A stretch of 64,000 nucleotides of DNA from Tildeniella nuda ZEHNDER 1965/U140 (GTDB lineage Bacteria > Cyanobacteriota > Cyanobacteriia > Leptolyngbyales > Leptolyngbyaceae). Below the pieces are notes generated by a model, which saw nothing but the letters and a program-made list of their open reading frames with translations, was not told the origin of the DNA and searched no databases. The stretch covers positions 620,001-684,000 of the forward strand of contig JAHHIG010000002.1 in assembly GCA_019358895.1 (NCBI GenBank). Direction: 5' to 3'. Positions 55,286 to 63,741 of this stretch are shown piece by piece. Numbering within the stretch: position 1 is the first letter of the stretch; the number at the start of each line of letters is the position of its first letter. The position numbers and the translations under genes were made by a program.

Positions 55286-55762
55286 TTAGAAGTTCTTCAG
55301 TGCGCGCTGCATGGTACGCTGATCTTCTCGTTTCTTGATATCTTCGCGCTTGTCGTGCAGCTTTTTGCCCCGTACCAGTGCCAGATCAACCTTCACCCAG
55401 CCGCGCTTCATGTACATTTTGAGCGGCACCAGCGTTAGCCCTTGCTGCTCGACCTTGCCGATGAGCTTGCGGATTTCTTCGCGGTGCAGCAACAGCTTGC
55501 GGGTACGAGTGGGTTCGTGGTTAAAGGTCTGACTGGCTGTTTGGTGCGGCGAAACGTGCACATTCAGCAGCAGAATCTCACCATTGCGAATGAGCGCAAA
55601 GCCATCGCGCAGGTTGACTTTACCTGCGCGAATGGATTTAACCTCCGTGCCCATCAGTTCGATGCCTGCCTCGTAGGTTTCGAGAATTTCGTAGAGATAG
55701 CGAGCCTGACGGTTATCGCTGACAATTTTATAGCTAGTACTGTTATCGCCCATACCTTTCAC
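55286..55762 (-). CDS. smpB: SsrA (tmRNA)-binding protein SmpB
   Basis: 158 residues; the likely start is Met-4 at 55753 (MGDNSTSYKIVSDNRQARYL). SmpB binds tmRNA and mediates trans-translation of stalled ribosomes. Hallmarks are YEILETYEAGIELMGTEVKS, the AGKVNLRDGFA loop and the basic C-terminal tail KKLHDKREDIKKREDQR. No tmRNA gene was recognised nearby. Confidence 0.97.
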   Translation of the reverse strand: MKGMGDNSTSYKIVSDNRQARYLYEILETYEAGIELMGTEVKSIRAGKVNLRDGFALIRNGEILLLNVHVSPHQTASQTFNHEPTRTRKLLLHREEIRKLIGKVEQQGLTLVPLKMYMKRGWVKVDLALVRGKKLHDKREDIKKREDQRTMQRALKNF

Positions 55763-56089
55763 TCTAGCGCTTCAGGTGACGGTCTGCTACCCGTTTGAGG
55801 AACAAAAAGGGTTGCTTGACGGTCGTTTAAGTTCACAGGCAGATCATTCAGGGCATGTTTAAGTAAGACACTGAATCACCTTTGCTTTAGATAGCCATCA
55901 TTGCCTGCCGCTGATCCGTCAGTTTGACTCTTTCGCTCTGTTTGTGCGTTCCAAATGAGCCGACGATCGGTTACTTTTTTGAAAGATGTCACTGCTTAGC
56001 CTTGCTGCTAACGTGCCAGCCAGGGTAAGTATGAGGCGAACCGTTTCTCGATCGATGACTTTAATTCTTCTCACTGCCACCATCTAGCC
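55763..56089. other. Intergenic gap between smpB and the M48 peptidase
   Basis: 327 bp between divergent genes. It must carry both promoters. I see no repeat array, RNA gene or ORF with support here. Confidence 0.5.
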
Positions 56090-56935
56090 ATGCTGAAGCT
56101 CTCTGAATCATTCTTTCGCCGCTCCTGGGTCTATCCGCTACTCTCGGTTGCTGTCGCTCTGGGTATATGGTTTGGTCAACCGCTGCTGGTGCGTGCCTTT
56201 TCGTTAGGCGACATCATCCGCGTGATTCCGAGTGGCATACAGGTCATCCAGCTTGCCAATTTGTCTGACCAGCAGGAAGTGGCGATCGGCAAGCAGATGA
56301 ACGAGCAAACGATCACACGCCAGTTTCGACTTTATCGCGGCGCTGAGCTTAATCAGTATGTGAATCAGATTGGTCAACGGTTGGCGGCGCAGAGCGGACG
56401 GACGCAAATTCCTTACACGTACCAAATTGTGGATGATAAGAGCGTCAACGCCTTTGCAACGATGGGTGGCTTTGTTTATGTGACTACTGGGCTGATGAAG
56501 ACAGCCGATAATGAGGCACAGCTTGCCAGCGTGATTGGGCACGAGACGGGGCATATTGTCCGGCGACATCTGGTGAACCAATTAAAAGAAGAAGCAACAT
56601 TACAGGGTGTCGCAACACTTGCTAAAGTAAACAACAACACGATCGTGAACCTGGGGACAACCCTAGCGCTCAGTCGCCCACATAGCCGCAATGCAGAATT
56701 TGAAGCAGACCAGGCAGGTATGAATATGCTGGGACGAGCGGGCTATGCTCAGTCGGCAGCACCCGCATTTATGAGCAAGCTGCTAAAGCAATCTGCCACA
56801 CCGACGTTCTTGAGTACTCACCCAGCAACGGCTGACCGTGTGGCTCGCCTGAAACAAGCAGTTAACCCTACGATGGCAAACGGAGCGGGGCTGGATAGCG
56901 CTGCGTACAAAGCACGGCTGCGATCGCTATCGTAG
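56090..56935 (+). CDS. M48-family metallopeptidase, exported or membrane-anchored
   Basis: 281 residues. A hydrophobic N-terminal segment (YPLLSVAVALGIWFGQPLL) serves as signal or anchor. The zinc site HEXXH occurs as VIGHETGHIVRRH at about residue 150, with the third ligand in a NAEFEADQAG motif at ~202. This matches BepA-like single-domain M48 peptidases that work in periplasmic quality control. Length is usual for the family without a TPR extension. It converges with the alpha/beta hydrolase six bases away. Confidence 0.92.
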   Translation: MLKLSESFFRRSWVYPLLSVAVALGIWFGQPLLVRAFSLGDIIRVIPSGIQVIQLANLSDQQEVAIGKQMNEQTITRQFRLYRGAELNQYVNQIGQRLAAQSGRTQIPYTYQIVDDKSVNAFATMGGFVYVTTGLMKTADNEAQLASVIGHETGHIVRRHLVNQLKEEATLQGVATLAKVNNNTIVNLGTTLALSRPHSRNAEFEADQAGMNMLGRAGYAQSAAPAFMSKLLKQSATPTFLSTHPATADRVARLKQAVNPTMANGAGLDSAAYKARLRSLS

Positions 56936-56941
56936 ATTGCT

Positions 56942-57793
56942 TTAGCCTATACCCACCGCGTTTGGACGCTCAGCCAGCACAAAGGGCACAATCAACTCAG
57001 CCAGTTCGGCAGCGTACTTTTGCGGCAGGGCATGATCGGCGTTGGGGATGACTGCCAGTTGTGCACCTGGAATTTCGTTGGCATACGTTTGCGAGTGCCA
57101 CAGAGGAATCGTCTCGTCACGATCGCCGGTTATCACCAGCGTTGGCACTTGTAGACGATAGATATCTTTCTCCACTGTGTCGATCGCGTCTTCGGGGCGC
57201 AGGCGATCGAGCAAAAAGGAGCAGGCAGCGGGCTGTGCCATCAGTTCGCGTCGAAACCAGGCGATTTGCTCTACGGCTGAGCGTTGACCAATACTGGCGG
57301 CGATCGGCTTTGCCAAATTTAGTGCCCAATCCACAGCCGGAGTGCGCCAAAGTAAAGGGCGAAGATGGTCGTAACGTCCACAAAAGCTATCGTCTCGAAT
57401 GCCCGCCGGAGCCGCCAGCAGCAACCCTTTGACTGTCTCTGGATATGCCAGAGCATAGGCTGCCCCCACCCATCCACCAAACGAATGCCCCAGAATGTAG
57501 CACGACTCGAGGCTAAGCGCTGCCAAAACCTGGTGGACAAAGGCAACTTCTTGAGCAATGTCATACCGAATGGAGGGCTTTGCAGAATCGCCAAAGCCCA
57601 ACAAGTCTAGACTGATGCAACGAACGTGAGCGCTCAACCGCCCCATCAGCGGTAACCAGTTGGTTGCATCACCTAAAAACCCATGCAGCATCAAGAGCGG
57701 AGTGCCATCTCCCTGCTCCAGGTAAGCAGCCAAGTAAGGGGTTTGACCGGGTAATACAGCCGATCGCAGGTTGAGAAGCTGCTTTTCAATCAA
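56942..57793 (-). CDS. Alpha/beta-fold hydrolase
   Basis: 283 residues from a TTG at 57793 that directly follows the methyltransferase stop. The nucleophile elbow GHSFGGW (~103), an oxyanion-hole LHGFLGDATNW (~35), an acid in VITGDRDETIPLW and the late PNADHALPQKY histidine complete a catalytic triad. The substrate cannot be inferred. Co-transcription with the CFA-synthase-like gene is very likely given zero spacing, which suggests a lipid or ester substrate. Confidence 0.88.
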   Translation of the reverse strand: MIEKQLLNLRSAVLPGQTPYLAAYLEQGDGTPLLMLHGFLGDATNWLPLMGRLSAHVRCISLDLLGFGDSAKPSIRYDIAQEVAFVHQVLAALSLESCYILGHSFGGWVGAAYALAYPETVKGLLLAAPAGIRDDSFCGRYDHLRPLLWRTPAVDWALNLAKPIAASIGQRSAVEQIAWFRRELMAQPAACSFLLDRLRPEDAIDTVEKDIYRLQVPTLVITGDRDETIPLWHSQTYANEIPGAQLAVIPNADHALPQKYAAELAELIVPFVLAERPNAVGIG

Positions 57794-58927
57794 TTACGTA
57801 TGCACCATGAGATATTGACCATTCCCATTATATTCACCGTCAGACGTTGCAAAAATTGTCCCCAACAGCAGCATGTAAAAGCGCCACATGCGACGAAACT
57901 TGGCGTAATCCATACCATAATCTAAATGCTTGACCGTTTCTTGGCTGCTGTCAAAGCGCTGTAGCCAGGTCATAGCGGTCTGATGGTAATTCGTACCATT
58001 GATGTACCATCGTTGAACTGTTTTAAGATCCTGATTATGGTTAGGAACTGCATCGTAATTCCAGTAACGACCGTTGGGAAAAATGTACTTGTGCGTGAAA
58101 CCAGATGAAAAATTGTTCGGAATACGCACAGTAATGATGTGAATAAAAACCTTGCCGCCACTTCTAAGCAGTGATGCTAGCTTTTGAAAGGCTTGTGTCA
58201 GATTGCCAACATGGCAAAAAACACCGATCGAGAGAATCTTGTCAAATTTTTCTGGAAACTGAGCATCGTTCAAATCACCCTCGTACAGTGTAAAGCGACC
58301 TGAACTCAAGTAGCTTTCAGGGTCTTGCATTTTGCGACGCATGTATTCACATTGCTCATGGCTTAAGTTCAGCCCCGTAAAACGCACATTTGGAAACTTA
58401 GAAAGGATGTAGTTAGGCACACAGCCCCAACCGCAACCAAAATCCAGGATATGATCGCCATCTTCAATGCCTAAGCGATTAATTACCTGATCGATCATGT
58501 GTTTTTGAGATTCTTCCAAATCGACGGCACCGTTTTCCCATAAACCCATGCTGTATTTAGGATAAATGAGCTTCCAATCTCCCAGCATTTGGTTAAGCAT
58601 TGCTTGGGGTAGGTCGTACTGAACTTTCATCAGTTCCCGTGAACCTTCAGCAATCCGATTGGTCTCATTTAAGACCCATTCATAGGGAGCCAGCACACCA
58701 GGGGCGTGTTTGAATAAGACAGGCATAGAGGCATGAATCGACCTTTGCAGTAGTGAATCCGGTATTTCCAAACCGTTGATGTAGGCTTCTGCAAGTGCCA
58801 TGTGAGACGCATTGAGCACTCTAGCCATGCTACGAGTTACTTTGTAGCCGAGCTGACTTTTTTGAGCGAAATCTGTCGTTAGAGGGATGTCTCTTGGAAT
58901 ATTTTGTAGCTCAGGAGCGGTCTTCAT
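57794..58927 (-). CDS. CFA-synthase-like SAM methyltransferase
   Basis: 377 residues. A class I fold of the cyclopropane-fatty-acyl-phospholipid synthase type: motif I is HILDFGCGWGCVPNYILS (~165), then FTGLNLSHEQCEYMRRKM, a DKILSIGVFCHVGNLTQAF loop and GGKVFIHIITVRIPNNF. An N-terminal helical domain of ~140 residues precedes it. CFA synthases methylate double bonds of acyl chains; relatives methylate other substrates, so product identity is open. A fatty-acid desaturase is divergent across 114 bp, and the hydrolase gene follows without a gap. Confidence 0.85.
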   Translation of the reverse strand: MKTAPELQNIPRDIPLTTDFAQKSQLGYKVTRSMARVLNASHMALAEAYINGLEIPDSLLQRSIHASMPVLFKHAPGVLAPYEWVLNETNRIAEGSRELMKVQYDLPQAMLNQMLGDWKLIYPKYSMGLWENGAVDLEESQKHMIDQVINRLGIEDGDHILDFGCGWGCVPNYILSKFPNVRFTGLNLSHEQCEYMRRKMQDPESYLSSGRFTLYEGDLNDAQFPEKFDKILSIGVFCHVGNLTQAFQKLASLLRSGGKVFIHIITVRIPNNFSSGFTHKYIFPNGRYWNYDAVPNHNQDLKTVQRWYINGTNYHQTAMTWLQRFDSSQETVKHLDYGMDYAKFRRMWRFYMLLLGTIFATSDGEYNGNGQYLMVHT

Positions 58928-59041
58928 ACTGAACCTCCAATTAGCTCTGAACAGACTATTACGCTACTACAAAAAGAAAAAATTTCTCACGTTCTTTAGG
59001 ATTTAAAACAAAGCTACACTTGATTGAATTCAAGAGGATAT

Positions 59042-60139
59042 ATGACTGTACCGACCGACCAAGCATTAACTCATCAATCGGTATATGCCAAAAAGCTGCG
59101 CCCTCTTTTACCACCAGAAGCATTTTTCCCAGATGCCAGCAAAGCGGTGATTCTGTGCATCAATCTGGCGATCCTGGTGTTGGGTTGGGCGATCGCTGAC
59201 AAACTCGATCGCTGGGATATCCGTCTTTTGTGGCTTTATCTGCCGTTAGCCCTAATCATGGGGAATAGCGTTGCTGTTCTGGCATTTAGCTGCCACGACC
59301 TTATGCATGGCACTGTAGCTCGAAATCACCGCTTGATCGGTGTGCTCAGCCTCTTGGGGCAAACAATACTATGGATGCCGCCGACACTGTGGAAACTATT
59401 ACATAATCGAGTGCACCACAATACGACAAATTCTCTCAGTGATCCTGACCGTAATTATTTACACACTCAGCCCAAAACTTGGGGAAAATGGCTGCAAAAC
59501 TTATGCTTTCCCTCCTTTGAAGTTCATCCGATCGGTTTAGTTGTTGGCATGGCGGCAGCCTGGGGCTTTTATGCGTTCCGCAACTTGACTTCGGTACTTT
59601 TGTTTAATCGTGAAACAGTTGATTACCTTCCTGCCGCCTTTAAAGTTAAAGCAAAAGAACGGCTAGCGATCGCAGGCGAGTTTCTGGTGATCTTAGTGTT
59701 GCATTTGGGCATTTTGTCCTATCTTCAATTTAGCCTCGTGAAAATTGTTATGAGCTATCTGCTGCCGATTTGGGTTGGCTATAGCATTATGATTTTCTAC
59801 ATTTACACTCAGCATTTGGTTTGTCCTCTGACAGCCGTTAACGATCCGCTTGTTAATAGTGTTTCGCTCCGGGTGCCAAAGATCGTTGATCGGCTGCATT
59901 TGAATTTTTCTTACCATGCCGAACACCACATTTTCCCAAGTATCAACTCCGATTATTACCCAGCCGTGAGAGAGCTATTGCAAATTTACTACCCCGATCG
60001 CATGCACTACATACTGGATGCGAGAGAGGCTTGGCGGTTTTTGTTAGCAACACCCCGACACTATCAGGATGAAACGACTCTGACAAACTGGTCAGGGAAA
60101 GCTTCAATTGCCTGCCTCTTAAATTTACCGACACTCTAA
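59042..60139 (+). CDS. Membrane fatty-acid desaturase-like protein
   Basis: 365 residues from the ATG at 59042, preceded by AAGAGGA; a TTG at 59024 would overlap this ribosome site. Three histidine boxes for a di-iron centre are present: SCHDLMHG (~89), HNRVHHNT (~129) and YHAEHHIFPS (~293). Four or so membrane helices surround them. The family includes acyl-lipid and other desaturases and hydroxylases. It is divergent from the CFA-synthase-like methyltransferase, so together they could make a modified acyl chain. The substrate is unknown. Confidence 0.9.
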   Translation: MTVPTDQALTHQSVYAKKLRPLLPPEAFFPDASKAVILCINLAILVLGWAIADKLDRWDIRLLWLYLPLALIMGNSVAVLAFSCHDLMHGTVARNHRLIGVLSLLGQTILWMPPTLWKLLHNRVHHNTTNSLSDPDRNYLHTQPKTWGKWLQNLCFPSFEVHPIGLVVGMAAAWGFYAFRNLTSVLLFNRETVDYLPAAFKVKAKERLAIAGEFLVILVLHLGILSYLQFSLVKIVMSYLLPIWVGYSIMIFYIYTQHLVCPLTAVNDPLVNSVSLRVPKIVDRLHLNFSYHAEHHIFPSINSDYYPAVRELLQIYYPDRMHYILDAREAWRFLLATPRHYQDETTLTNWSGKASIACLLNLPTL

Positions 60140-60238
60140 AATTGCGTCAAACTAGAAGTGGTAGGCTTCCACTGCTACTGTGCATTAGATGCATCTGCCT
60201 TAGCAGCTAAGGACGCAAAACCTAGTTTGACCATTCTT

Positions 60239-60835
60239 ATGATTGAAATCCTGGCTGTGCTCTCTGCTTCCGCAGCAGGAGGGATGAGGATTGCGCTCCC
60301 GTTGCTGCTCATTGGGTTGCTGTATGGAGGCAGTTTGTGGTCACGAGTGCCGCTGCTGTCACATCTTTCGCCGCCCGTGGTTTTAGGTGTGTTGGTCAGT
60401 TGGTCGCTGGTAGAAATTTTTGCCTCTAAAGATCGTCTGGGGCAGCGATCGCTGCATATTATTCAACTCCTCTTTAGCCCCTTGGTCGGCGCGATTATGG
60501 GTATGGCGGTTGCACAGGCTGCTGGCATTCCGACCTGGTTAGTGTGGCTGTTGGGCGGCATTGGTGGGCTGGTTGCCCTGGTTTTGCAACTGGTTCAGGT
60601 GGGCTGGTTTTACCGTCTGAAGCAAATTCCGCTCTGGGTTGTCTTCGCGCAAGATGCACTCTGCTTTGTACTGGTTCTGTTTGCGCTAGACGCACCTCGG
60701 CAGGGCGGTTTAATCGCTTTGCTGTTGCTTTGGTTAGCGATTCGGAGTTCTAAAGAGTGGCGGCGCTGGTATTTGGAGCAAACGGAGGGGCACGATCGCC
60801 ACAACCCAAGACGCTACAAACGAGACCCAGATTGA
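60239..60835 (+). CDS. DUF4126 family membrane protein
   Basis: 198 residues from the ATG at 60239 (MIEILAVLSASAAGGMRIAL); the frame is open to 60158 but the preceding 27 residues are not typical. Five or so membrane segments (LPLLLIGLLYGG, LVGAIMGMAVAQAAGIPTW, LLGGIGGLVALVLQLV, ALCFVLVLFALDA) and a basic C-terminal tail (NPRRYKRDPD). DUF4126 has no known function. It follows the desaturase by 99 bp. Confidence 0.85.
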   Translation: MIEILAVLSASAAGGMRIALPLLLIGLLYGGSLWSRVPLLSHLSPPVVLGVLVSWSLVEIFASKDRLGQRSLHIIQLLFSPLVGAIMGMAVAQAAGIPTWLVWLLGGIGGLVALVLQLVQVGWFYRLKQIPLWVVFAQDALCFVLVLFALDAPRQGGLIALLLLWLAIRSSKEWRRWYLEQTEGHDRHNPRRYKRDPD

Positions 60836-60935
60836 TGCGGGAGAGGAGCGAGGTGTGAGGGGCGAGGTGTTAATTTTGACGACTGACTGCACTGTTAACA
60901 TTTTGCCGTCTTCTTTCCCGCTTAGGAATGAGAAT

Positions 60936-61084
60936 GGGAGCATGTCATCTTTGCCGATTCCGAACTGCCCTCATCCCCTAACCCCTTCTCCCAAAGGGGG
61001 AGAAGGGGAACCGAACCGGATTGAAGTCCCTCTCCCAAAAAGGGAGAGGGATTTAGGGTGAGGGCGCAAAAGTGACATGCTCCC
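60936..61084. mobile_element. MITE-like element with 9-bp target duplication
   Basis: 149 bp flanked by AATGAGAAT at 60927-60935 and 61085-61093, an exact 9-bp direct repeat. Terminal inverted repeats begin GGGAGCATGTCA and match over about 17 of 19 bases. The interior is two palindromic blocks built on CCCCTTCTCCC/GGGAGAAGGGG and CCCTCTCCC/GGGAGAGGG. No coding capacity. It looks like a non-autonomous transposon moved by an unknown transposase; similar sequences are familiar in cyanobacterial spacers. Confidence 0.85.
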
Positions 61085-61111
61085 AATGAGAATTAAATAA
61101 GATCGGCTTTT

Positions 61112-61236
61112 GTAGGATGTGTATAGCCTTTGGCATGGCTTCGCTAAAGGTGATAGCCGTAACGCATCACAACCCCCGGAAGCGATGCGTTACGCTGCGC
61201 TTTTCTGGGATGCCGGAACGGCTTTACACATCCTAC
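61112..61236. repeat. Inverted-repeat element with GTAGGATGTGTA ends
   Basis: GTAGGATGTGTATAGCC at 61112-61128 and GGCTTTACACATCCTAC at 61220-61236 match at 16 of 17 positions. An inner pair GTAACGCATC (61159-61168) and GATGCGTTAC (61184-61193) forms a second stem. No target duplication was seen. A second dispersed element next to the MITE. Confidence 0.75.
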
Positions 61237-61268
61237 GCAAGCATCCGGTTTTATTAAATCCACGATCC

Positions 61269-61694
61269 TTAGAACTCCAGCACAAAGTCAAGAATGTGTG
61301 TTCGATCCCAAAACGATCGCCCCAGGTAGATGCCAGGTGCAATTTGTCGAATTTCGTCGCGGATTTTTTGGGCAATGAATGACGTTGTACTGTAGTCCAA
61401 AATGATTGCGTCCTTCCCATCAATCCAGCTAACGCCCAGATAGACCTGTGCCTTCACCAGCTTCAGCCCAAACGGTAGCACTTTGTTCAGCAGCGATCCC
61501 TGGTCTTGGTTAAAGCCTTTTCCTTGCCAAACCAGCGACTTAGCGATGGCAGCAAGCCATTGGTTGGCTTTTGATCCAGGAGCCAAAATAAGGGTTCCCT
61601 TGCTGTCGCCGTTGGGGCACTGACCAACAGCACTCCGTCGATAGAGCGTGTCCAATTCGGCTTTTGTCAAAGTCATCAAGGTTGCTGTCTTCAT
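61269..61694 (-). CDS. Conserved hypothetical protein
   Basis: 141 residues from the ATG at 61694; the frame is open to 61760 but would overlap the ATPase gene. The sequence (TLTKAELDTLYRRSAVG, PNGDSKGTLILAPGS, KVLPFGLKLVKAQVYLGV, WIDGKDAIILDYS, APGIYLGRSFWDRTHILDF) matches a family of stand-alone proteins with no assigned function. No signal or membrane segment appears. It follows the ABC transporter ATPase by 25 bp on the same strand and may belong to the same transcript. Confidence 0.75.
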   Translation of the reverse strand: MKTATLMTLTKAELDTLYRRSAVGQCPNGDSKGTLILAPGSKANQWLAAIAKSLVWQGKGFNQDQGSLLNKVLPFGLKLVKAQVYLGVSWIDGKDAIILDYSTTSFIAQKIRDEIRQIAPGIYLGRSFWDRTHILDFVLEF

Positions 61695-61719
61695 CAGTCT
61701 TTTCCATGTTTTATGAGCT

Positions 61720-62796
61720 TTATGAGCGTCGTACGAGCGAGTCACCCGTTTGCACGTCAAACCAATGCATTGCTTCGGGTAAAACAGTCAGCGACAACTC
61801 TCGGTTTGCCCAGCGATCGGGAGCCAGCAGTAGCCGCAGAACGATCGGTTCACCTTGAGCGTTGGGCACTTTGATACTGACAAGATTGTGCATCCCCAGG
61901 TTTTCCACGAGAAACACCTGTCCTTTGAAGAGTGGGGTTTCCGTCTCGGCAAGGCGCACATTCTCCGGGCGCATACCCAGCACAATTTGGGGCGGTGCGG
62001 TCGGCAGATCAGGTAGCGGCAGTTTGAAGTCTCCCAATAGCGCACAGTTACCCTGGCAGGGAAGCGTGAATAGATTCATTTGAGGGCTACCGACAAAACC
62101 CGCAACAAACTGATTTGCCGGACGATTGTAGATTTGCTCTGGTGCGTCTAGCTGTTGGAGATAGCCGTTGTTTAACACGGCAACCTGAGTAGAAAGCGTC
62201 ATTGCTTCCGTTTGGTCATGCGTAACGTAGACTACGGGTGCATTTTGCGATAGGAAGATTTGCTTCAAGTCGGCTCGTACATGCTCTCGCAGGAGTGCAT
62301 CCAGGTTGCTGAGTGGTTCGTCTAGCAGAAACACATCCGATCGCCGCACCAGTGCCCGACCAACGGCAACGCGCTGACGCTGTCCACCCGAAAGCTGTCC
62401 GGGTTTGCGCTGCATCAGGTCGTCTAACCCCAGCACCCGCGATACTTCGGTAACACGCTGCTCAATTTCATCAGCAGGCACTTTTTTCAGCTTCAAGCCA
62501 GCACACAGGTTTTCATACACGTTCATGTGTGGATAGAGGGCGTAGCTTTGAAACACCATCGCAATGTTGCGATCGCCCGGTCGTTTGTTAGTGATATCGC
62601 GATCGCCAATAAGCACCTGTCCCCGTGTGGGTTGTTCCAAACCCGCAATCATCCGTAAAATCGTCGATTTCCCACAGCCAGACGGTCCCAGTAAACTCAG
62701 TACTTCACCATCTTCAACGGTCAGACTAATGTCTTTAACGGGGATCACTTTGGGAGTGAATGTTTTGTTAAGGTTTCTGAGTTCAAGTCGAGACAT
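61720..62796 (-). CDS. ugpC: ABC transporter ATP-binding subunit (UgpC/MalK-type)
   Basis: 358 residues. Walker A LLGPSGCGKSTILRMIAG (~33), ABC signature LSGGQRQRVAVGRALVRR, Walker B DVFLLDEPLSNLDA and the switch histidine in VVYVTHDQTEAMTL. The C-terminal OB-type regulatory domain (LGMRPENVRL) marks the MalK/UgpC group, which energises uptake of sugars or glycerol-3-phosphate. It is downstream of the two permeases. The symbol follows the general family; the actual solute is not shown by the sequence. Confidence 0.85.
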   Translation of the reverse strand: MSRLELRNLNKTFTPKVIPVKDISLTVEDGEVLSLLGPSGCGKSTILRMIAGLEQPTRGQVLIGDRDITNKRPGDRNIAMVFQSYALYPHMNVYENLCAGLKLKKVPADEIEQRVTEVSRVLGLDDLMQRKPGQLSGGQRQRVAVGRALVRRSDVFLLDEPLSNLDALLREHVRADLKQIFLSQNAPVVYVTHDQTEAMTLSTQVAVLNNGYLQQLDAPEQIYNRPANQFVAGFVGSPQMNLFTLPCQGNCALLGDFKLPLPDLPTAPPQIVLGMRPENVRLAETETPLFKGQVFLVENLGMHNLVSIKVPNAQGEPIVLRLLLAPDRWANRELSLTVLPEAMHWFDVQTGDSLVRRS

Positions 62797-62853
62797 GGGG
62801 GAAAGGATAAAGGATAAGGGATGAAGGATAAAAAGCGTTTTAGCCTTTAGCTT

Positions 62854-63738
62854 TTAGCCTTTTACGGCTCCTGCCGTCAGCCCTTGCACAATCTGGCGCT
62901 GAAAGATGAGAACAAGGATGACAAGGGGGATGGTGCCAACGACGGTAGCAGCAGCGATCGGTCCGTAGGGAATCTCAAACACAGAGGCACCACCAATTTG
63001 AGCAGAAGCAACGGGGATGGTCTTCATTGTTTCTTCAGTGATGAAGGTGAGTGCAAAAATGAATTCATTCCAGGCAAAAATGAAGGTAAGAATGCCAGTA
63101 GTCACAAGGGCAGGTAAGGTGATCGGCATCACAATTTGTACAAGCATTTGTAGCGTACTGTAGCCATCGACTCTGGCGGCATCTTCTAAGTCTTTGGGCA
63201 ACTGTTCGTAGAAGCTCCGCATGACTAGAATGGTGAGTGGTAAGTTAATCGCCGTATAAGGAATGATCAACGCCAAATAGTTATTGCCCAGCCGAAGTAC
63301 TTGAATTATTTCTAGCAGTCCCTGAAGCAGCAGAATGCCAGGAAAGAGTGTGATTAAAAGGATACCTGCCTGAATAATTTTGCCGCCCAACGGACGTAAG
63401 CGAGCGAGGGCGTAGGCAGCGGGTGAACCGATCGCCAAACACGCGATCGTCGAAATAAATGACACCACAAAGCTGTTGAGAATATAGCGCCAAAACGGAC
63501 GACGACTAAAAATTTCGATGTAATGATTGAGCGTCAGCCGTGTTGGAAGATACACATTCGGTACGGCTGAAATGTCCTCATTCACTTTGAATGAAGTCAG
63601 TACTTGCCAGAGGATCGGCGCAAGGCAAAAGATCGCAATCGCTACCACTGCTGCCCAAAAGAAAACGCTGCCGATCGAGAAGGACGTTTTCGATCGAGTC
63701 GGTTGGGTTGGTGAAGTGCCGTTCAGTATCGTAGCCAT
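62854..63738 (-). CDS. ugpE: ABC transporter permease (UgpE/MalG-type)
   Basis: 294 residues. Six membrane helices (FFWAAVVAIAIFCLAPIL, YILNSFVVSFISTIACLAIG, IQAGILLITLFPGILLL) and the EAA-like cytoplasmic loop EQLPKDLEDAARVDGYSTLQ. It pairs with the permease at 63742 three bases upstream and the ATPase downstream. A 57-bp gap before the ATPase contains GGATAAAGGATAAGG-type short repeats. The solute-binding protein is outside the window. Confidence 0.88.
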   Translation of the reverse strand: MATILNGTSPTQPTRSKTSFSIGSVFFWAAVVAIAIFCLAPILWQVLTSFKVNEDISAVPNVYLPTRLTLNHYIEIFSRRPFWRYILNSFVVSFISTIACLAIGSPAAYALARLRPLGGKIIQAGILLITLFPGILLLQGLLEIIQVLRLGNNYLALIIPYTAINLPLTILVMRSFYEQLPKDLEDAARVDGYSTLQMLVQIVMPITLPALVTTGILTFIFAWNEFIFALTFITEETMKTIPVASAQIGGASVFEIPYGPIAAATVVGTIPLVILVLIFQRQIVQGLTAGAVKG

Positions 63739-63741
63739 ACG

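Larger units (their letters stand above)
60836..61268. other. Repeat-filled intergenic region
   Basis: 433 bp with no gene. It holds a MITE-like element (60936-61084) and a separate inverted-repeat element (61112-61236), both listed separately. Between and around them nothing else was recognised. Confidence 0.7.

Noticed and set aside
55274-55287. AAGCGCGATCGCTT hairpin as terminator between ictB and smpB
   Set aside because: It is mostly a HIP1 octamer with two flanking bases on each side paired and has no T-run; too common in this genome to count as a terminator.
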